This document shows positions 26,255 to 36,112 of a DNA stretch of 64,000 nucleotides, one piece after another. The notes under the pieces were generated by a model, which made no database searches, was not told the DNA's origin, and saw only the letters and a list, made by a program, of their open reading frames with translations. The translations under genes and the position numbers were made by a program. Each line of letters begins with the position of its first letter. Position 1 is the first letter of the stretch. The stretch comes from Flavobacterium piscis (GTDB lineage Bacteria > Bacteroidota > Bacteroidia > Flavobacteriales > Flavobacteriaceae), in contig NZ_LVEN01000019.1 in assembly GCF_001686925.1 (NCBI RefSeq), positions 1 to 64,000 on the forward strand, in the 5' to 3' direction.

Positions 26255-27775
26255 ATGAAAATCAAATATATAATAGCCATGCTTGCAGTGTTTACGGTAG
26301 TTGGCTGTACAGAAAATTTTGACGAACTGGAAAAAGATCCCGTGGCGTTATCCGCAAATCCGGCGGGTCAGCTTACATTTACCCAATTGTGTATGTCCGG
26401 AGACGGATACTATCAGCACAGAACCAATTTAATATATGCCGGAGGTTTTGTACAGCATTATTCAGGTTCGTGGGCAGTAACAAACTACGGTGGCAAGTTT
26501 AATAATTCAGAGGAATATGCCGTTGCTTTATGGAGAAACGTGTATGCTCACGAAATGAAAAGTGTTGTAGATATTCTCGATGTAACCGGTAAAGATGCTT
26601 CGGCTGTAAACATGAATGCTGTCGCTAAAGTTATGAGAGTGATGATCGCACAGCGATTGACTGATATTTATGGAGATGTACCTTATTCAGAAGCCGGTTT
26701 AGCTTTTTCTAAAGGAATTGTAACGCCTAAATATGATAAACAACAAGATATTTATGCTTCTTTTTTTAAAGAATTAGATGAAGCTTATAATCAATTAAAT
26801 GTTGGAAAAGATCTTATAAAAGGAGATTTGTTTTATAAAGGGGATGTTTCAAAATGGAAAAAATTAGCCAACACCATGCGTTTGCGTGCGGCAATGAGAA
26901 TTTCTGAAGTAAATCCCGCCGAAGCAGAAAAACAAGCAAAAGCAGCGTTTCAAAATGGAGTTTTTGAAAGTAATGCTGATAACTGTATTATGCAGCATTT
27001 AGATTTTCCTTTTAGTGATGATCCTGCCAGACTGGATTACAGAGGAAACGGATTGTCTTATGGTTTTATAGGAAATGAGCAGGGAGATCACTTTAGTTCG
27101 TTACTAATAGATTATCTAAAAAATAACGGAGATCCAAGGCTGACTATGATCGCTACTCCTAAAACAAGCAGTAGTGTAGTTCCCGGAGCAGCATTACAGC
27201 CGGGCGAAACATTATATGAAGGGGTTAAACCGGGAGTGTTTAGATGGGAGCTTCCTGGAGGATCAAATTCAGCCTCTGGTATACAGTCTTATTTAAAATT
27301 AAGAACAACTCCGTTTTTGCACGTAAGTTATTCAGAAAGTCAATTGTTATTAGCAGAAGCTGCTTTTAGAGGATGGGTTTCAGGCTCTGCCGCAGATTAT
27401 TACAAAAAAGGTGTTGAAGCAGGAATTAAGCAATTAGAGATTTATGGCGCAGCTCCAGCAAGTCAGGCAAGTATCGATGCTTATGTAAATGCTAAACCTT
27501 TATTGGCAGGAACAGAAAAAGAACAAATAGCCACACAAATTTGGATTACCTACTTGTTTAATAGTATCGAAGGATATTCAAACTGGAGAAGAACCGGATA
27601 TCCTCATTTAATACCAATAACAAATTCAGATTCCGGAACTGGCGGTGTTGTGCCCACACGTTTGTATTATCCAAATGATGAAATGCAGAAAAATGAAAAA
27701 AACTATTTAGATGCAGTATCCAGATTAGGAGGAAAGAATGATTGGTTAGGGAAAGTTTGGTGGGATGTAAACTAA
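26255..27775 (+). CDS. SusD-like glycan-binding lipoprotein I
   Basis: A 506-residue SusD/RagB-family lipoprotein. The lipobox VVGC (Cys near residue 18) is followed by TENFDELEKDP, TPR-like helices and the family C-terminus (YSNWRRTGYPHLIP, RLYYPNDEMQKNEKNY). It caps SusC-I at the cell surface and binds the glycan. It starts 11 bases after SusC-I. The gene is intact and of normal length. Chitin specificity is from context. Confidence 0.94.
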   Translation: MKIKYIIAMLAVFTVVGCTENFDELEKDPVALSANPAGQLTFTQLCMSGDGYYQHRTNLIYAGGFVQHYSGSWAVTNYGGKFNNSEEYAVALWRNVYAHEMKSVVDILDVTGKDASAVNMNAVAKVMRVMIAQRLTDIYGDVPYSEAGLAFSKGIVTPKYDKQQDIYASFFKELDEAYNQLNVGKDLIKGDLFYKGDVSKWKKLANTMRLRAAMRISEVNPAEAEKQAKAAFQNGVFESNADNCIMQHLDFPFSDDPARLDYRGNGLSYGFIGNEQGDHFSSLLIDYLKNNGDPRLTMIATPKTSSSVVPGAALQPGETLYEGVKPGVFRWELPGGSNSASGIQSYLKLRTTPFLHVSYSESQLLLAEAAFRGWVSGSAADYYKKGVEAGIKQLEIYGAAPASQASIDAYVNAKPLLAGTEKEQIATQIWITYLFNSIEGYSNWRRTGYPHLIPITNSDSGTGGVVPTRLYYPNDEMQKNEKNYLDAVSRLGGKNDWLGKVWWDVN

Positions 27776-27865
27776 AAAAAAATCTCAAAATATAAAGTTA
27801 TGCCTAATAAGGTGTTATTTTCATTCTAATTAAAAATTAAAAACAACAAGTTTAAATTAAAAATT

Positions 27866-28891
27866 ATGATAAAAAATAAAGCCTTATTAGGCATCCTTTT
27901 TTTTATAAGTTCCCTTTTTTCAGCCTATAGCTGTTCTAATGATAAGCAATCTGATTCTGAAAATGCAAAAACTAAAACAGCCAGAGTTGTAGGCTATTTA
28001 TCTTCGGATAATTTCAGTAAAATGACTTCTATTCAGTTTTGTCAATTAACACATCTCAATGTGGCATTTGCAAATCCGGATAAAAGCGGAAATATAGTAT
28101 TTAACGGAGATCTTGAGGGACTTGTTAAATATGCAAAATCCGTTAATCCTAAAATTATAATTAGTATCTCACTCGCCGGTGGAGTCATATCAGAAGAACA
28201 GGCTTTAAATTGGTCTTTTTTAATCGATAAACCAGAAAACAGGCCAGCTTTAATTCAGAACATTGTCAGCTTTGTAGAATTGCATCAATTGGATGGAGTA
28301 GATGTCGATCTCGAATGGAATGCTGTCACCTCAGGATATAGTGGTTTTGTAATTGAATTAAAAAAGAGCCTTACAGAGCATAAAAAAATATTAACGGCTG
28401 CTTTGCCTAATAATTCCCGTTTCGAAAATATAACTCAGGAAGCATTAAACGCATTCGATTTTATTAATGTAATGGCTTACGATAGTACAGGCCCATGGTC
28501 TGCCGATAAGCCAGGTCAGCACAGTTCGTTTGAGTTTGCTAAAGAAGGAATTGACTTTTGGCATAAACTTCAAAATGTGCCTAGTGATAAATTAACGCTT
28601 GGTGTACCTTTTTACGGTTACAATTTTACTTATCCAGATGTTACAAGTTCAACTTATAATGACATTATACTAGCAGGAACTCAATTTGCAGATCAGGACG
28701 AATTGGGTAAAATATATTACAACGGAAAATCGACGATTACTAAAAAGGTTGAATTTGCTTCTCAAAACACTGGAGGAATAATGATTTGGGAAATAGCTCA
28801 GGACTCTTTTGGCGAATATTCTTTATTGGATGTCATTCATAAAAAATATACAAGTTTAAAAGTTAAGACAACAGGATTTTGTGGCAATTAA
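27866..28891 (+). CDS. chiB: GH18 chitinase, lipoprotein (ChiB-like)
   Basis: A 341-residue single-domain GH18 enzyme with a lipoprotein signal (Cys near 23, AYSC). The catalytic DxxDxDxE motif appears as DGVDVDLE (~142-149). Product-binding and substrate aromatic residues follow (MAYDSTGPW, GGIMIWEIAQD). It cleaves beta-1,4 bonds in chitin oligomers. Lipidation places it at a membrane, probably the periplasmic face or the surface. It is the third gene of the first susCD unit, 90 bases after SusD-I. Endo-chitinase versus ENGase-like activity cannot be decided here. Confidence 0.88.
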   Translation: MIKNKALLGILFFISSLFSAYSCSNDKQSDSENAKTKTARVVGYLSSDNFSKMTSIQFCQLTHLNVAFANPDKSGNIVFNGDLEGLVKYAKSVNPKIIISISLAGGVISEEQALNWSFLIDKPENRPALIQNIVSFVELHQLDGVDVDLEWNAVTSGYSGFVIELKKSLTEHKKILTAALPNNSRFENITQEALNAFDFINVMAYDSTGPWSADKPGQHSSFEFAKEGIDFWHKLQNVPSDKLTLGVPFYGYNFTYPDVTSSTYNDIILAGTQFADQDELGKIYYNGKSTITKKVEFASQNTGGIMIWEIAQDSFGEYSLLDVIHKKYTSLKVKTTGFCGN

Positions 28892-29242
28892 ATCAAAAAA
28901 AGAATACTATATGTGCTCTTTAAATTAGTAAGATTTTACTATCCTAAAAAGTTGTTTTTTATCTAATAAAATAACCTTTTTTAGAAGTTTTTCGACATAA
29001 AACTCAGGTAATTAGGTTTTTATAGTAAATGACGATTTTTTAGTAATTATGTAAATTACTTGCGTAAAAGATCAATAAATAGATCGAATACAGTAAATAT
29101 GTCAACTTGAAAACGTTTTCGTGAAACGGATTATTGATTGATTTATGTCGTTGGTTTAAAATTTAAAGCTGTTTGTATAAATTATTTTTTTTAACAATAC
29201 CTTAAGAATAAATTTACACCATAACTAACAAAATAAATAAAC
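28892..29242 (+). promoter_or_regulatory. intergenic region with terminator and susC-II regulatory sequence
   Basis: The left part has an imperfect hairpin (28946-28982, A-rich left and T-rich right arm) that may end the chiB transcript. From 29105 on the sequence matches the susC-I upstream region. It has the inverted repeat CGTTTTCGTGAAACG (29114-29128) and an overlapping perfect palindrome GAAAACGTTTTC (29109-29120). CGTTGGTTT at 29149 lies 35 bases after the first CGTTTTCGT, the same spacing as in susC-I. Confidence 0.6.
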
Positions 29243-32200
29243 ATGAAAAAAATTTTCTTAATCTTTATGATTGTTTTTACGGCGCAGGTTTCGCTTGCAC
29301 AAGTAAAGAGTGTCAAAGGTGTGATTACAGATTCTGATGGGTTGCCGTTGCCAGGGGCGTCCGTTGCAGTACAAGGAGGTCAAAAAGGTGCTACTACCGA
29401 TTTTGATGGTTTGTACACAGTTGAAGTGCAAAAAGGACAGACTTTAGTTTTTACTTATGTAGGTCTTGAAACACAAAAAATAGTTGTAGGTGATGCCGCT
29501 ACAATTAATGTTAAAATGGCTGTTGCAGCATCAAATGCTCTTACAGAGGTTGTTGTAACTTCATTAGGTCTTAAGAAAACTAGAAAATCATTAACTTATT
29601 CAGCTCAGGAACTTAAAGGAGAAGAGTTAACTCGTGTAAAAGATGCCAACGTTATTAATACAATTGCCGGTAAAATTGCCGGTGTTGCCGTAACAAAAAG
29701 TTCTGGTGGTACCGGAGGATCTACTAAAGTTTTGATCCGTGGTAACTCATCTATCATGAACAGCCAGCCACTTTATGTTATTGATGGTATTCCTTTATAT
29801 AATGGTTCTTCAAATCAGCAGGGTAGTTATAATGCGTCAAACGACTCATTTGGTAGTACTGCCGGAGGTAACCGTGATGGAGGAGATGTTGTTTCTTTGA
29901 TTAATCCTGATGATTATGAGGGAATGACAGTGCTTAAAGGTGCAGCAGCATCTGTATTATACGGATCTCAGGGAGCAAATGGTGTTATCTTGCTTTCTTC
30001 TAAAAAGAATAAAGAGAACGCATCAAATTTAGCAGTTTCTTCGGTTACAACTTTTGAGTCTGTACATTCATTACCAAAATTCCAGAATGAATATGGTGCA
30101 ACTACTTCTGCTGCAAATAAATCTTGGGGAGCAAAAGTATCTTCACCAGATTTTGTTGAAGATTTTTTCAACACTGGTGTTACACAAATTACTTCATTAG
30201 CGTTTACAACAGGAACAGATGTAAATTCAACAAGTATATCTTATGCTAATACTTCTGCTTCCGGAATTATCGAAGGAAATGGTTTAAAGAAAAATAACTT
30301 TGGAATTCGTCAGACAGGGAAATTTTTTGATAATAAATTAACGGTTTCTGCTGATGCAAAATACACCAGCCAAACTATTGATAACAGACCTGTAAACGGA
30401 CTTTATTCAAATCCGCTAACAGGAGTGTATTTGTTTCAAAGAGCAAATGACTTTAATTACTATAAAGATAATTACGAATCATTTATTCCTTCCAGAAATC
30501 TTAATGGTCAAAATTTCTATACACTATCTGATATTTATGTTCAAAACCCATATTGGTTAATCAATAGAAATAAATCTATTGACAAAGACAATTTCTTTAA
30601 CGGAAACATTGCTTTAGATTATAAGGCAAACAATTGGTTGAGTATTGGAGCAAGATATAGCTACAATAGAGTTGAAAACGATTATGATAAAAAGATTTAT
30701 GCTACAACCAATACTTCTTTATCTCATATAAACGGTAGATATATAAACGTTGCTACATTAAGCACACAGCGTTACGGAGATTTAATTGCTAAAATCAATA
30801 CTAACTTCAACGAAAACTTTAGTTTTAATGCTATAGTTGGAGCAAGTATCAATAATACTTTGTCAAATCACTCTACTACTTTAGATTCTGGTATTGTTGG
30901 AGGTCTTGTTAATGCTAACTTGTTTACATTAGGGAATTTTGGAGAAGCATCAGGACTAGATAATTTAAGTCTTCAGGCTACAGGTTCTTCACGAGAAGTT
31001 CAGTCGATCTTTGGTTCTGCAACTTTTGGTTATAAAAACATGTTATATTTAGACGTTACAGGTCGTAATGACTGGTCTTCTACTTTAGTAAATACAGATA
31101 CAGCTTCCTATTTTTATCCATCAGTAGGGGTTACAGCTCTTTTAAGCGAAATGACTACTATGCCAGACTGGATTAACTTTGGTAAAGTAAGAGCAACTTA
31201 TGCAGAAGTTGGTAATGACGTTTCGGCTTTTGTAACTTCTCCAAAATCAACTGTTCAGGGTGGTAATCTTATTCCTCCTACGGTAGGGCCAAGACCAGGT
31301 GAAGGATTAAAGCCAGAGTTAAAATCAGAATATGAGTTTGGTACAGAATGGAGAATGTTTAATAACAGATTAGGTTTTGAGGTTTCTTATTATAGCTCAG
31401 AAACTAAAAATCAATACATTCAGGTTCCTGCACCTGCAACAAATCCTTACGGTTATACCAATTACGGAATTAATGCCGGTAGTATAGAAAATAAAGGTTT
31501 TGAAGTTGTTCTTACCGGAAAAATCATTGCCGGAGATAAATTTTCATGGGATACGACAATCAACTATTCTCAAAACAGAAATAAAGTAAAAGAAATTCCT
31601 GAAGAGTTAGGAGGAACAATTCCTTTAACTCCGGTAAATAATGTTAATTACAGATATTCTTTAACTGAGGGAAGACCTTTTGGAGTAATTCAGGGAAGAG
31701 ATATTCTTAAAAATGAAAATGGAGAAATTATTTTAGATAAAGATGGTAATCTATCTATCGACAGTGAATTTAAAGAAGTTGGTAATGCAAATCCTGATTT
31801 TATGTTAGGCTGGTCAAACACATTTAAGTTTGGTGCTTTTACAGCTAATTTCTTGATCGATGGACGTTTTGGAGGAGATGTAATGAGTATTACAGAATCT
31901 ATGAATGATTTTTATGGAGTATCAAAAAGAACCGGAGATGCCAGAAATGCAGGTGGTGTGCCAATAAATGGAGTAAAACCTGATGGTACAAAAGTAACTT
32001 CTATGGATGCTGAAAAATATTACAGCGCAGTTGGAGGAGTTAACGGAGCTACTTCACAATATGTATACGATGCTACAAACGTAAGTTTAAGAGAGGTTTC
32101 ACTTGGTTATACTTTCAATAAAAAAGTACTTCCTTTTGTTAATACAGCAACTTTATCAGTAATCGCAAGAAACTTATTCTTCTTTTATAAAGATGCACCT

Positions 32201-32308
32201 TTTGATCCAAACATTGCTTTAAGTACAGGTCAAGGTTTACAAGGAGTTGATATTTATGGCTTGCCATCAACAAGAAGTATTGGACTTAATTTAAATGTAA
32301 CTTTCTAA
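29243..32308 (+). CDS. SusC-like TonB-dependent outer membrane transporter II (chitin locus)
   Basis: A 1021-residue transporter of the same architecture as SusC-I: a signal peptide ending SLAQ, a CarboxypepD_reg-like domain ([13 protein letters not shown]), a TonB-box region ([10 protein letters not shown]), a plug ([18 protein letters not shown]) and a barrel ending LNVTF. The first 100 residues are close to SusC-I, the rest diverges, suggesting old duplication with different ligand lengths or forms. It pairs with SusD-II, which starts 12 bases downstream. In F. johnsoniae one of two such pairs dominates chitin growth; which is not decidable here. Confidence 0.95.
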   Translation: MKKIFLIFMIVFTAQVSLAQVKSVKGVITDSDGLPLPGASVAVQGGQKGATTDFDGLYTVEVQKGQTLVFTYVGLETQKIVVGDAATINVKMAVAASNALTEVVVTSLGLKKTRKSLTYSAQELKGEELTRVKDANVINTIAGKIAGVAVTKSSGGTGGSTKVLIRGNSSIMNSQPLYVIDGIPLYNGSSNQQGSYNASNDSFGSTAGGNRDGGDVVSLINPDDYEGMTVLKGAAASVLYGSQGANGVILLSSKKNKENASNLAVSSVTTFESVHSLPKFQNEYGATTSAANKSWGAKVSSPDFVEDFFNTGVTQITSLAFTTGTDVNSTSISYANTSASGIIEGNGLKKNNFGIRQTGKFFDNKLTVSADAKYTSQTIDNRPVNGLYSNPLTGVYLFQRANDFNYYKDNYESFIPSRNLNGQNFYTLSDIYVQNPYWLINRNKSIDKDNFFNGNIALDYKANNWLSIGARYSYNRVENDYDKKIYATTNTSLSHINGRYINVATLSTQRYGDLIAKINTNFNENFSFNAIVGASINNTLSNHSTTLDSGIVGGLVNANLFTLGNFGEASGLDNLSLQATGSSREVQSIFGSATFGYKNMLYLDVTGRNDWSSTLVNTDTASYFYPSVGVTALLSEMTTMPDWINFGKVRATYAEVGNDVSAFVTSPKSTVQGGNLIPPTVGPRPGEGLKPELKSEYEFGTEWRMFNNRLGFEVSYYSSETKNQYIQVPAPATNPYGYTNYGINAGSIENKGFEVVLTGKIIAGDKFSWDTTINYSQNRNKVKEIPEELGGTIPLTPVNNVNYRYSLTEGRPFGVIQGRDILKNENGEIILDKDGNLSIDSEFKEVGNANPDFMLGWSNTFKFGAFTANFLIDGRFGGDVMSITESMNDFYGVSKRTGDARNAGGVPINGVKPDGTKVTSMDAEKYYSAVGGVNGATSQYVYDATNVSLREVSLGYTFNKKVLPFVNTATLSVIARNLFFFYKDAPFDPNIALSTGQGLQGVDIYGLPSTRSIGLNLNVTF

Positions 32309-32319
32309 TTTAAAATCTC

Positions 32320-33897
32320 ATGAAAACAAATAATATAAAAAAATCATTAATCTGTTTCGGTCTTTTAGCCTTAGTTGGTTGTACAGATAATTTCGATGAG
32401 GTTAATAGTAATCCCGATGGTTTTACCTATGAGGAAACAACGCAGGACTTTAATCATATTAATGGTCCTTTTAAAACGATGTTTGATAATGTCATGGTCA
32501 ATGTTCCGGGTTGGAAATACCAGGTAGCAAATGATTTATCTGCAAATAACTGGGGAGGATACACTGCCGCTCCCGGTTTTGATGGTGCTAATAACCTTTC
32601 ATATGCACTTTCTGATAACTGGAATATTTGGTGTTGGGAAGCTGCTTATGCACAAGTGATGGCAAATTTCTATAAAGTTGAAAGAGAATCTAAAGGTAAA
32701 TACGATGAGTTTTATGCTCTTGCTAAGATTATTAAAGTGCAAACTTTACATAAAATGGCAGATGCGTGGGGACCAATAGTGTACTCAAAATTTGGTACTA
32801 CCGATGCAACAATTGCATATGATTCTCAAGAAGAAGCTTACGGATTTATGTTTGAAGACTTAGACTATGCTGTAACAGAACTAACAAAAAGAATCGATGC
32901 CGGAGAGAAAAGTTCTTTTACCAACATAGACCGTTCAACATATGAAGGTGATTATAAAAAATGGGTGATATATGCGAACTCATTACGTTTAAGATTGGCA
33001 ATGCACATTGTAAAAGTTAAACCAGCATTAGCTAAAGCAGAGGCTGAAAAAGCGATGAGCCAGAAATTTGGTGTAATGACAAAAGCTGATGATGCTTTTA
33101 TTTTAATTAAAAAAGTATCACAACACCCTCTTAGAGTTTCTTCTTATGACTATAATGACAGCCGTATGTCTGCAGATATGGAGTCTATCATGGGAGGTTA
33201 CAACGATCCTAGAATGAGCTCTTACTTTAAAACATCTGTTAAATACCCTGGTGAATATAAAGGAATTCGTACTGGTGGAATTATGGGAGATAAAACGGTA
33301 CATCAGGACTTTTCAACCTTTGGTAAGATCATAGAAAAAGACAAGCAGGTAGTTTGGTTAAATACTGCTGAAATTTATTTCTTAAGAGCAGAAGGTGCTT
33401 TAAGAGGCTGGAATATGGGCGGTGACGCAGCAACATTATATAAAGCTGGTATTACTGCATCTTTTGAACAGCTTTCTGCTGGAGGTGCTGCTGATTATAT
33501 GGCTGATAATGTGAAAATGGCTAAAGATTATGTAGATCCGGCAGCTCCATTCAATAGTGGTCCAGCTGTAAATAAAGTTACTGTTGCCTGGGATGAAACA
33601 GCAAGTAACGAAGTAAAATTGCAAAAAATCATTACTCAAAAATGGATTGCTAATTTTCCTGATGGTTACGAAGCCTGGACAGATCACCGTAGAACAGGTT
33701 ACCCTAAATTATTGCCAATTCTTAACAATCAAAGTGGTGGTTTAATTTCTACTGAATTGGGTGTAAGAAGAATACCTTTTGTTTCGACTGAAAAAGATGG
33801 AAATCCTGGTGGTGTGGCAACAGGTGTTGCAAAACTTGGAGGTCCTGATAATGGAGGAACAAGAACCTGGTGGGATGTGAATGCTCCAAATTTCTAG
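32320..33897 (+). CDS. SusD-like glycan-binding lipoprotein II
   Basis: A 525-residue SusD/RagB-family lipoprotein (the SusD-like superfamily 2 pattern: NNWGGYTAAPG, RRTGYPKLLPI, TWWDVNAPNF). The lipobox ALVGC places Cys near residue 21. The N-terminal TDNFDEVNSNPDG segment matches the SusD-I start (TENFDELEKDP), but the rest differs strongly. It should cap SusC-II at the surface and bind chitin oligomers. The gene is full length. Confidence 0.92.
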   Translation: MKTNNIKKSLICFGLLALVGCTDNFDEVNSNPDGFTYEETTQDFNHINGPFKTMFDNVMVNVPGWKYQVANDLSANNWGGYTAAPGFDGANNLSYALSDNWNIWCWEAAYAQVMANFYKVERESKGKYDEFYALAKIIKVQTLHKMADAWGPIVYSKFGTTDATIAYDSQEEAYGFMFEDLDYAVTELTKRIDAGEKSSFTNIDRSTYEGDYKKWVIYANSLRLRLAMHIVKVKPALAKAEAEKAMSQKFGVMTKADDAFILIKKVSQHPLRVSSYDYNDSRMSADMESIMGGYNDPRMSSYFKTSVKYPGEYKGIRTGGIMGDKTVHQDFSTFGKIIEKDKQVVWLNTAEIYFLRAEGALRGWNMGGDAATLYKAGITASFEQLSAGGAADYMADNVKMAKDYVDPAAPFNSGPAVNKVTVAWDETASNEVKLQKIITQKWIANFPDGYEAWTDHRRTGYPKLLPILNNQSGGLISTELGVRRIPFVSTEKDGNPGGVATGVAKLGGPDNGGTRTWWDVNAPNF

Positions 33898-34016
33898 AAT
33901 AAAATATCAAAGAACTATAAGAATTTAAGTTTGGTTAGTAAATGGTATAAGCAATGCGAGTTGCTTATACCATTTCAAAAACCAAAATTGTAAATAGCAA
34001 AAAAAAAGAAAAAGAA

Positions 34017-35954
34017 ATGAAAAGTGCTTTAGAAATAAAACCTGATATCAGCTATAAAAGTGCGGGAAAATTTGAAGAAACCAGATTTGAGAAAATCCAC
34101 AATGAAATCTTCAAAAATTCAGCAGAAGCTTCTATAATTGTAGCGCAGGAAATTGCGCAATTAATTAGATCTAAACAAGAAAAAGGAAAATCTTGTGTAT
34201 TAGGTTTAGCAACAGGTTCTTCTCCTATAAAAGTTTACGAAGAGTTAGTGAGAATGCACAAAGAGGAAGGCCTGAGCTTTAGCAACGTGATCACTTTTAA
34301 TCTGGATGAATATTATCCAATGACCAAAGAGAACAATCAGAGCTATCATTATTTCATGCATCAGCATCTTTTTAATCATATTGACATCAAACCAGAGAAT
34401 GTTAATATTCCTGACGGAACGGTACATATTGATGAATTAAACCAATATTGTATTGATTATGAAATGAATATTAAAAACGCCGGAGGTCTTGATTTTCAAT
34501 TATTAGGAATTGGGCGTACAGGTCACGTAGGTTTCAACGAACCGGGATCGCACATCAATTCAGGAACCAGAATTATTACACTGGATCATATTACCAGAGT
34601 AGACGCTTCATCAGATTTTAATGGTATAGACAACGTTCCAAAACGTGCTATTACAATGGGAGTTTCTACGATCATGAGATCAAAAAGAATCGTTTTAATG
34701 GCCTGGGGACAAAACAAAGCCGATATCATCAAGAGAACCATTCAAGGAGATATCAGCTCAGAAGTTCCGGCTACATTTTTACAAAATCATGCTAATGCCA
34801 CTTTCGTATTAGACCAGTCTGCAGCTTCAGAATTAACGCGTTTCAAAACGCCATGGTTAGTTGGAGAATGCATTTGGACACAAGAATTAAAAAGTAAAGC
34901 GATTGTTTGGTTGTGCCAAAAAACAAAACAATCGATATTAAAATTAACAGACCGTGATTACAACAACAACGGAATGTCTGATCTATTGGCACAGGAAGGT
35001 TCTGCTTATGATTTGAACATCAATATGTTCAACGTATTGCAGCATACCATCACAGGATGGCCGGGTGGAAAACCCAATACCGATGATTCGCATCGTCCGG
35101 AGAGAGCCAATCCGGCAAAAAAACGAGTGATTCTTTTTAGTCCACATCCTGATGATGATGTGATTTCTATGGGAGGAACTTTTTCAAAATTGATAAAACA
35201 AGGTCACGATGTACACGTAGTATATCAAACCTCCGGAAATATAGCCGTTACAGACGACGAAGCATTGAAATTTGCCGAGGTTGCCAAAGATTTTGTTGGC
35301 GACGCCGGCAGCGGAATCAACTTCAAATCTATAATTGAATTCTTAAACAGTAAATCAGAAAACGAGATCGATTCTCTTGAAGTTCGAAAATTAAAAGGAT
35401 TGATTAGAAGAAGAGAATCTTATGCAGCCACAAGATACATTGGTTTAAAAGATGAAAATACACACTTTTTAGATCTTCCGTTTTACGAAACAGGACAGGT
35501 AAAAAAGAATCCGTTAGGAGCAGAAGACATTGCCATTGTAAAAGATATTATTGCCAAAATAAAACCACATCAGGTATTTGCAGCAGGAGATTTGGCAGAT
35601 CCACACGGAACGCACGAAGTGTGTCTGAACGCGATTTTTGCCGCCATGAAACAATTAAAACCAGAGAAATACATGGATGATTGCTGGTTATGGCTTTATA
35701 GAGGAGCCTGGCACGAATGGGACATTCACGAAATTGACATGGCCGTTCCGCTTTCTCCATCAGAAGTATTATTAAAACGTCATGCGATTTTATACCACCA
35801 ATCCCAAAAAGACAGGGTAATGTTTCAAGGAAATGACTCTAGAGAATTCTGGGTGAGAGCCGAAGACCGTAACAAAAACACAGCAATTTTATACGATGAT
35901 TTAGGATTGGCAGAATACGAAGCAATCGAAGCATTCAAACGCTTTGATTACTAA
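34017..35954 (+). CDS. nagB: glucosamine-6-phosphate deaminase fused to a PIG-L deacetylase-like domain
   Basis: A 645-residue fusion. Residues ~25-290 are NagB, with GLATGSSPIKVYEELV, NLDEYYPM and the catalytic LGIGRTGHVGFNEPGS. Residues ~365-640 are a PIG-L/LmbE-type domain with HPDDDVISMGG and DPHGTHEVC. The first part converts glucosamine-6-phosphate to fructose-6-phosphate and ammonia. The second resembles metal-dependent GlcNAc deacetylases and could remove the acetyl group first, giving a self-contained two-step enzyme; this is inference. The ATG at 34017 is preferred over an upstream codon. Such fusions are known in Bacteroidetes. It lies between the susCD pairs and the GH20 gene. Confidence 0.9.
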   Translation: MKSALEIKPDISYKSAGKFEETRFEKIHNEIFKNSAEASIIVAQEIAQLIRSKQEKGKSCVLGLATGSSPIKVYEELVRMHKEEGLSFSNVITFNLDEYYPMTKENNQSYHYFMHQHLFNHIDIKPENVNIPDGTVHIDELNQYCIDYEMNIKNAGGLDFQLLGIGRTGHVGFNEPGSHINSGTRIITLDHITRVDASSDFNGIDNVPKRAITMGVSTIMRSKRIVLMAWGQNKADIIKRTIQGDISSEVPATFLQNHANATFVLDQSAASELTRFKTPWLVGECIWTQELKSKAIVWLCQKTKQSILKLTDRDYNNNGMSDLLAQEGSAYDLNINMFNVLQHTITGWPGGKPNTDDSHRPERANPAKKRVILFSPHPDDDVISMGGTFSKLIKQGHDVHVVYQTSGNIAVTDDEALKFAEVAKDFVGDAGSGINFKSIIEFLNSKSENEIDSLEVRKLKGLIRRRESYAATRYIGLKDENTHFLDLPFYETGQVKKNPLGAEDIAIVKDIIAKIKPHQVFAAGDLADPHGTHEVCLNAIFAAMKQLKPEKYMDDCWLWLYRGAWHEWDIHEIDMAVPLSPSEVLLKRHAILYHQSQKDRVMFQGNDSREFWVRAEDRNKNTAILYDDLGLAEYEAIEAFKRFDY

Positions 35955-36112
35955 AATTAAAATATAAGATTCGGGTGAGAGCGAATCACATTACAAAATT
36001 CAGATTGATTTCATAAGGAAAGTGAGGATTCAACAGGGTCATTCTGAGTTTTGTTTCTCATTTATTTAATACGGTTATCTCCGGATAACGTCTTTTTCAA
36101 AAACAGTAAAAA

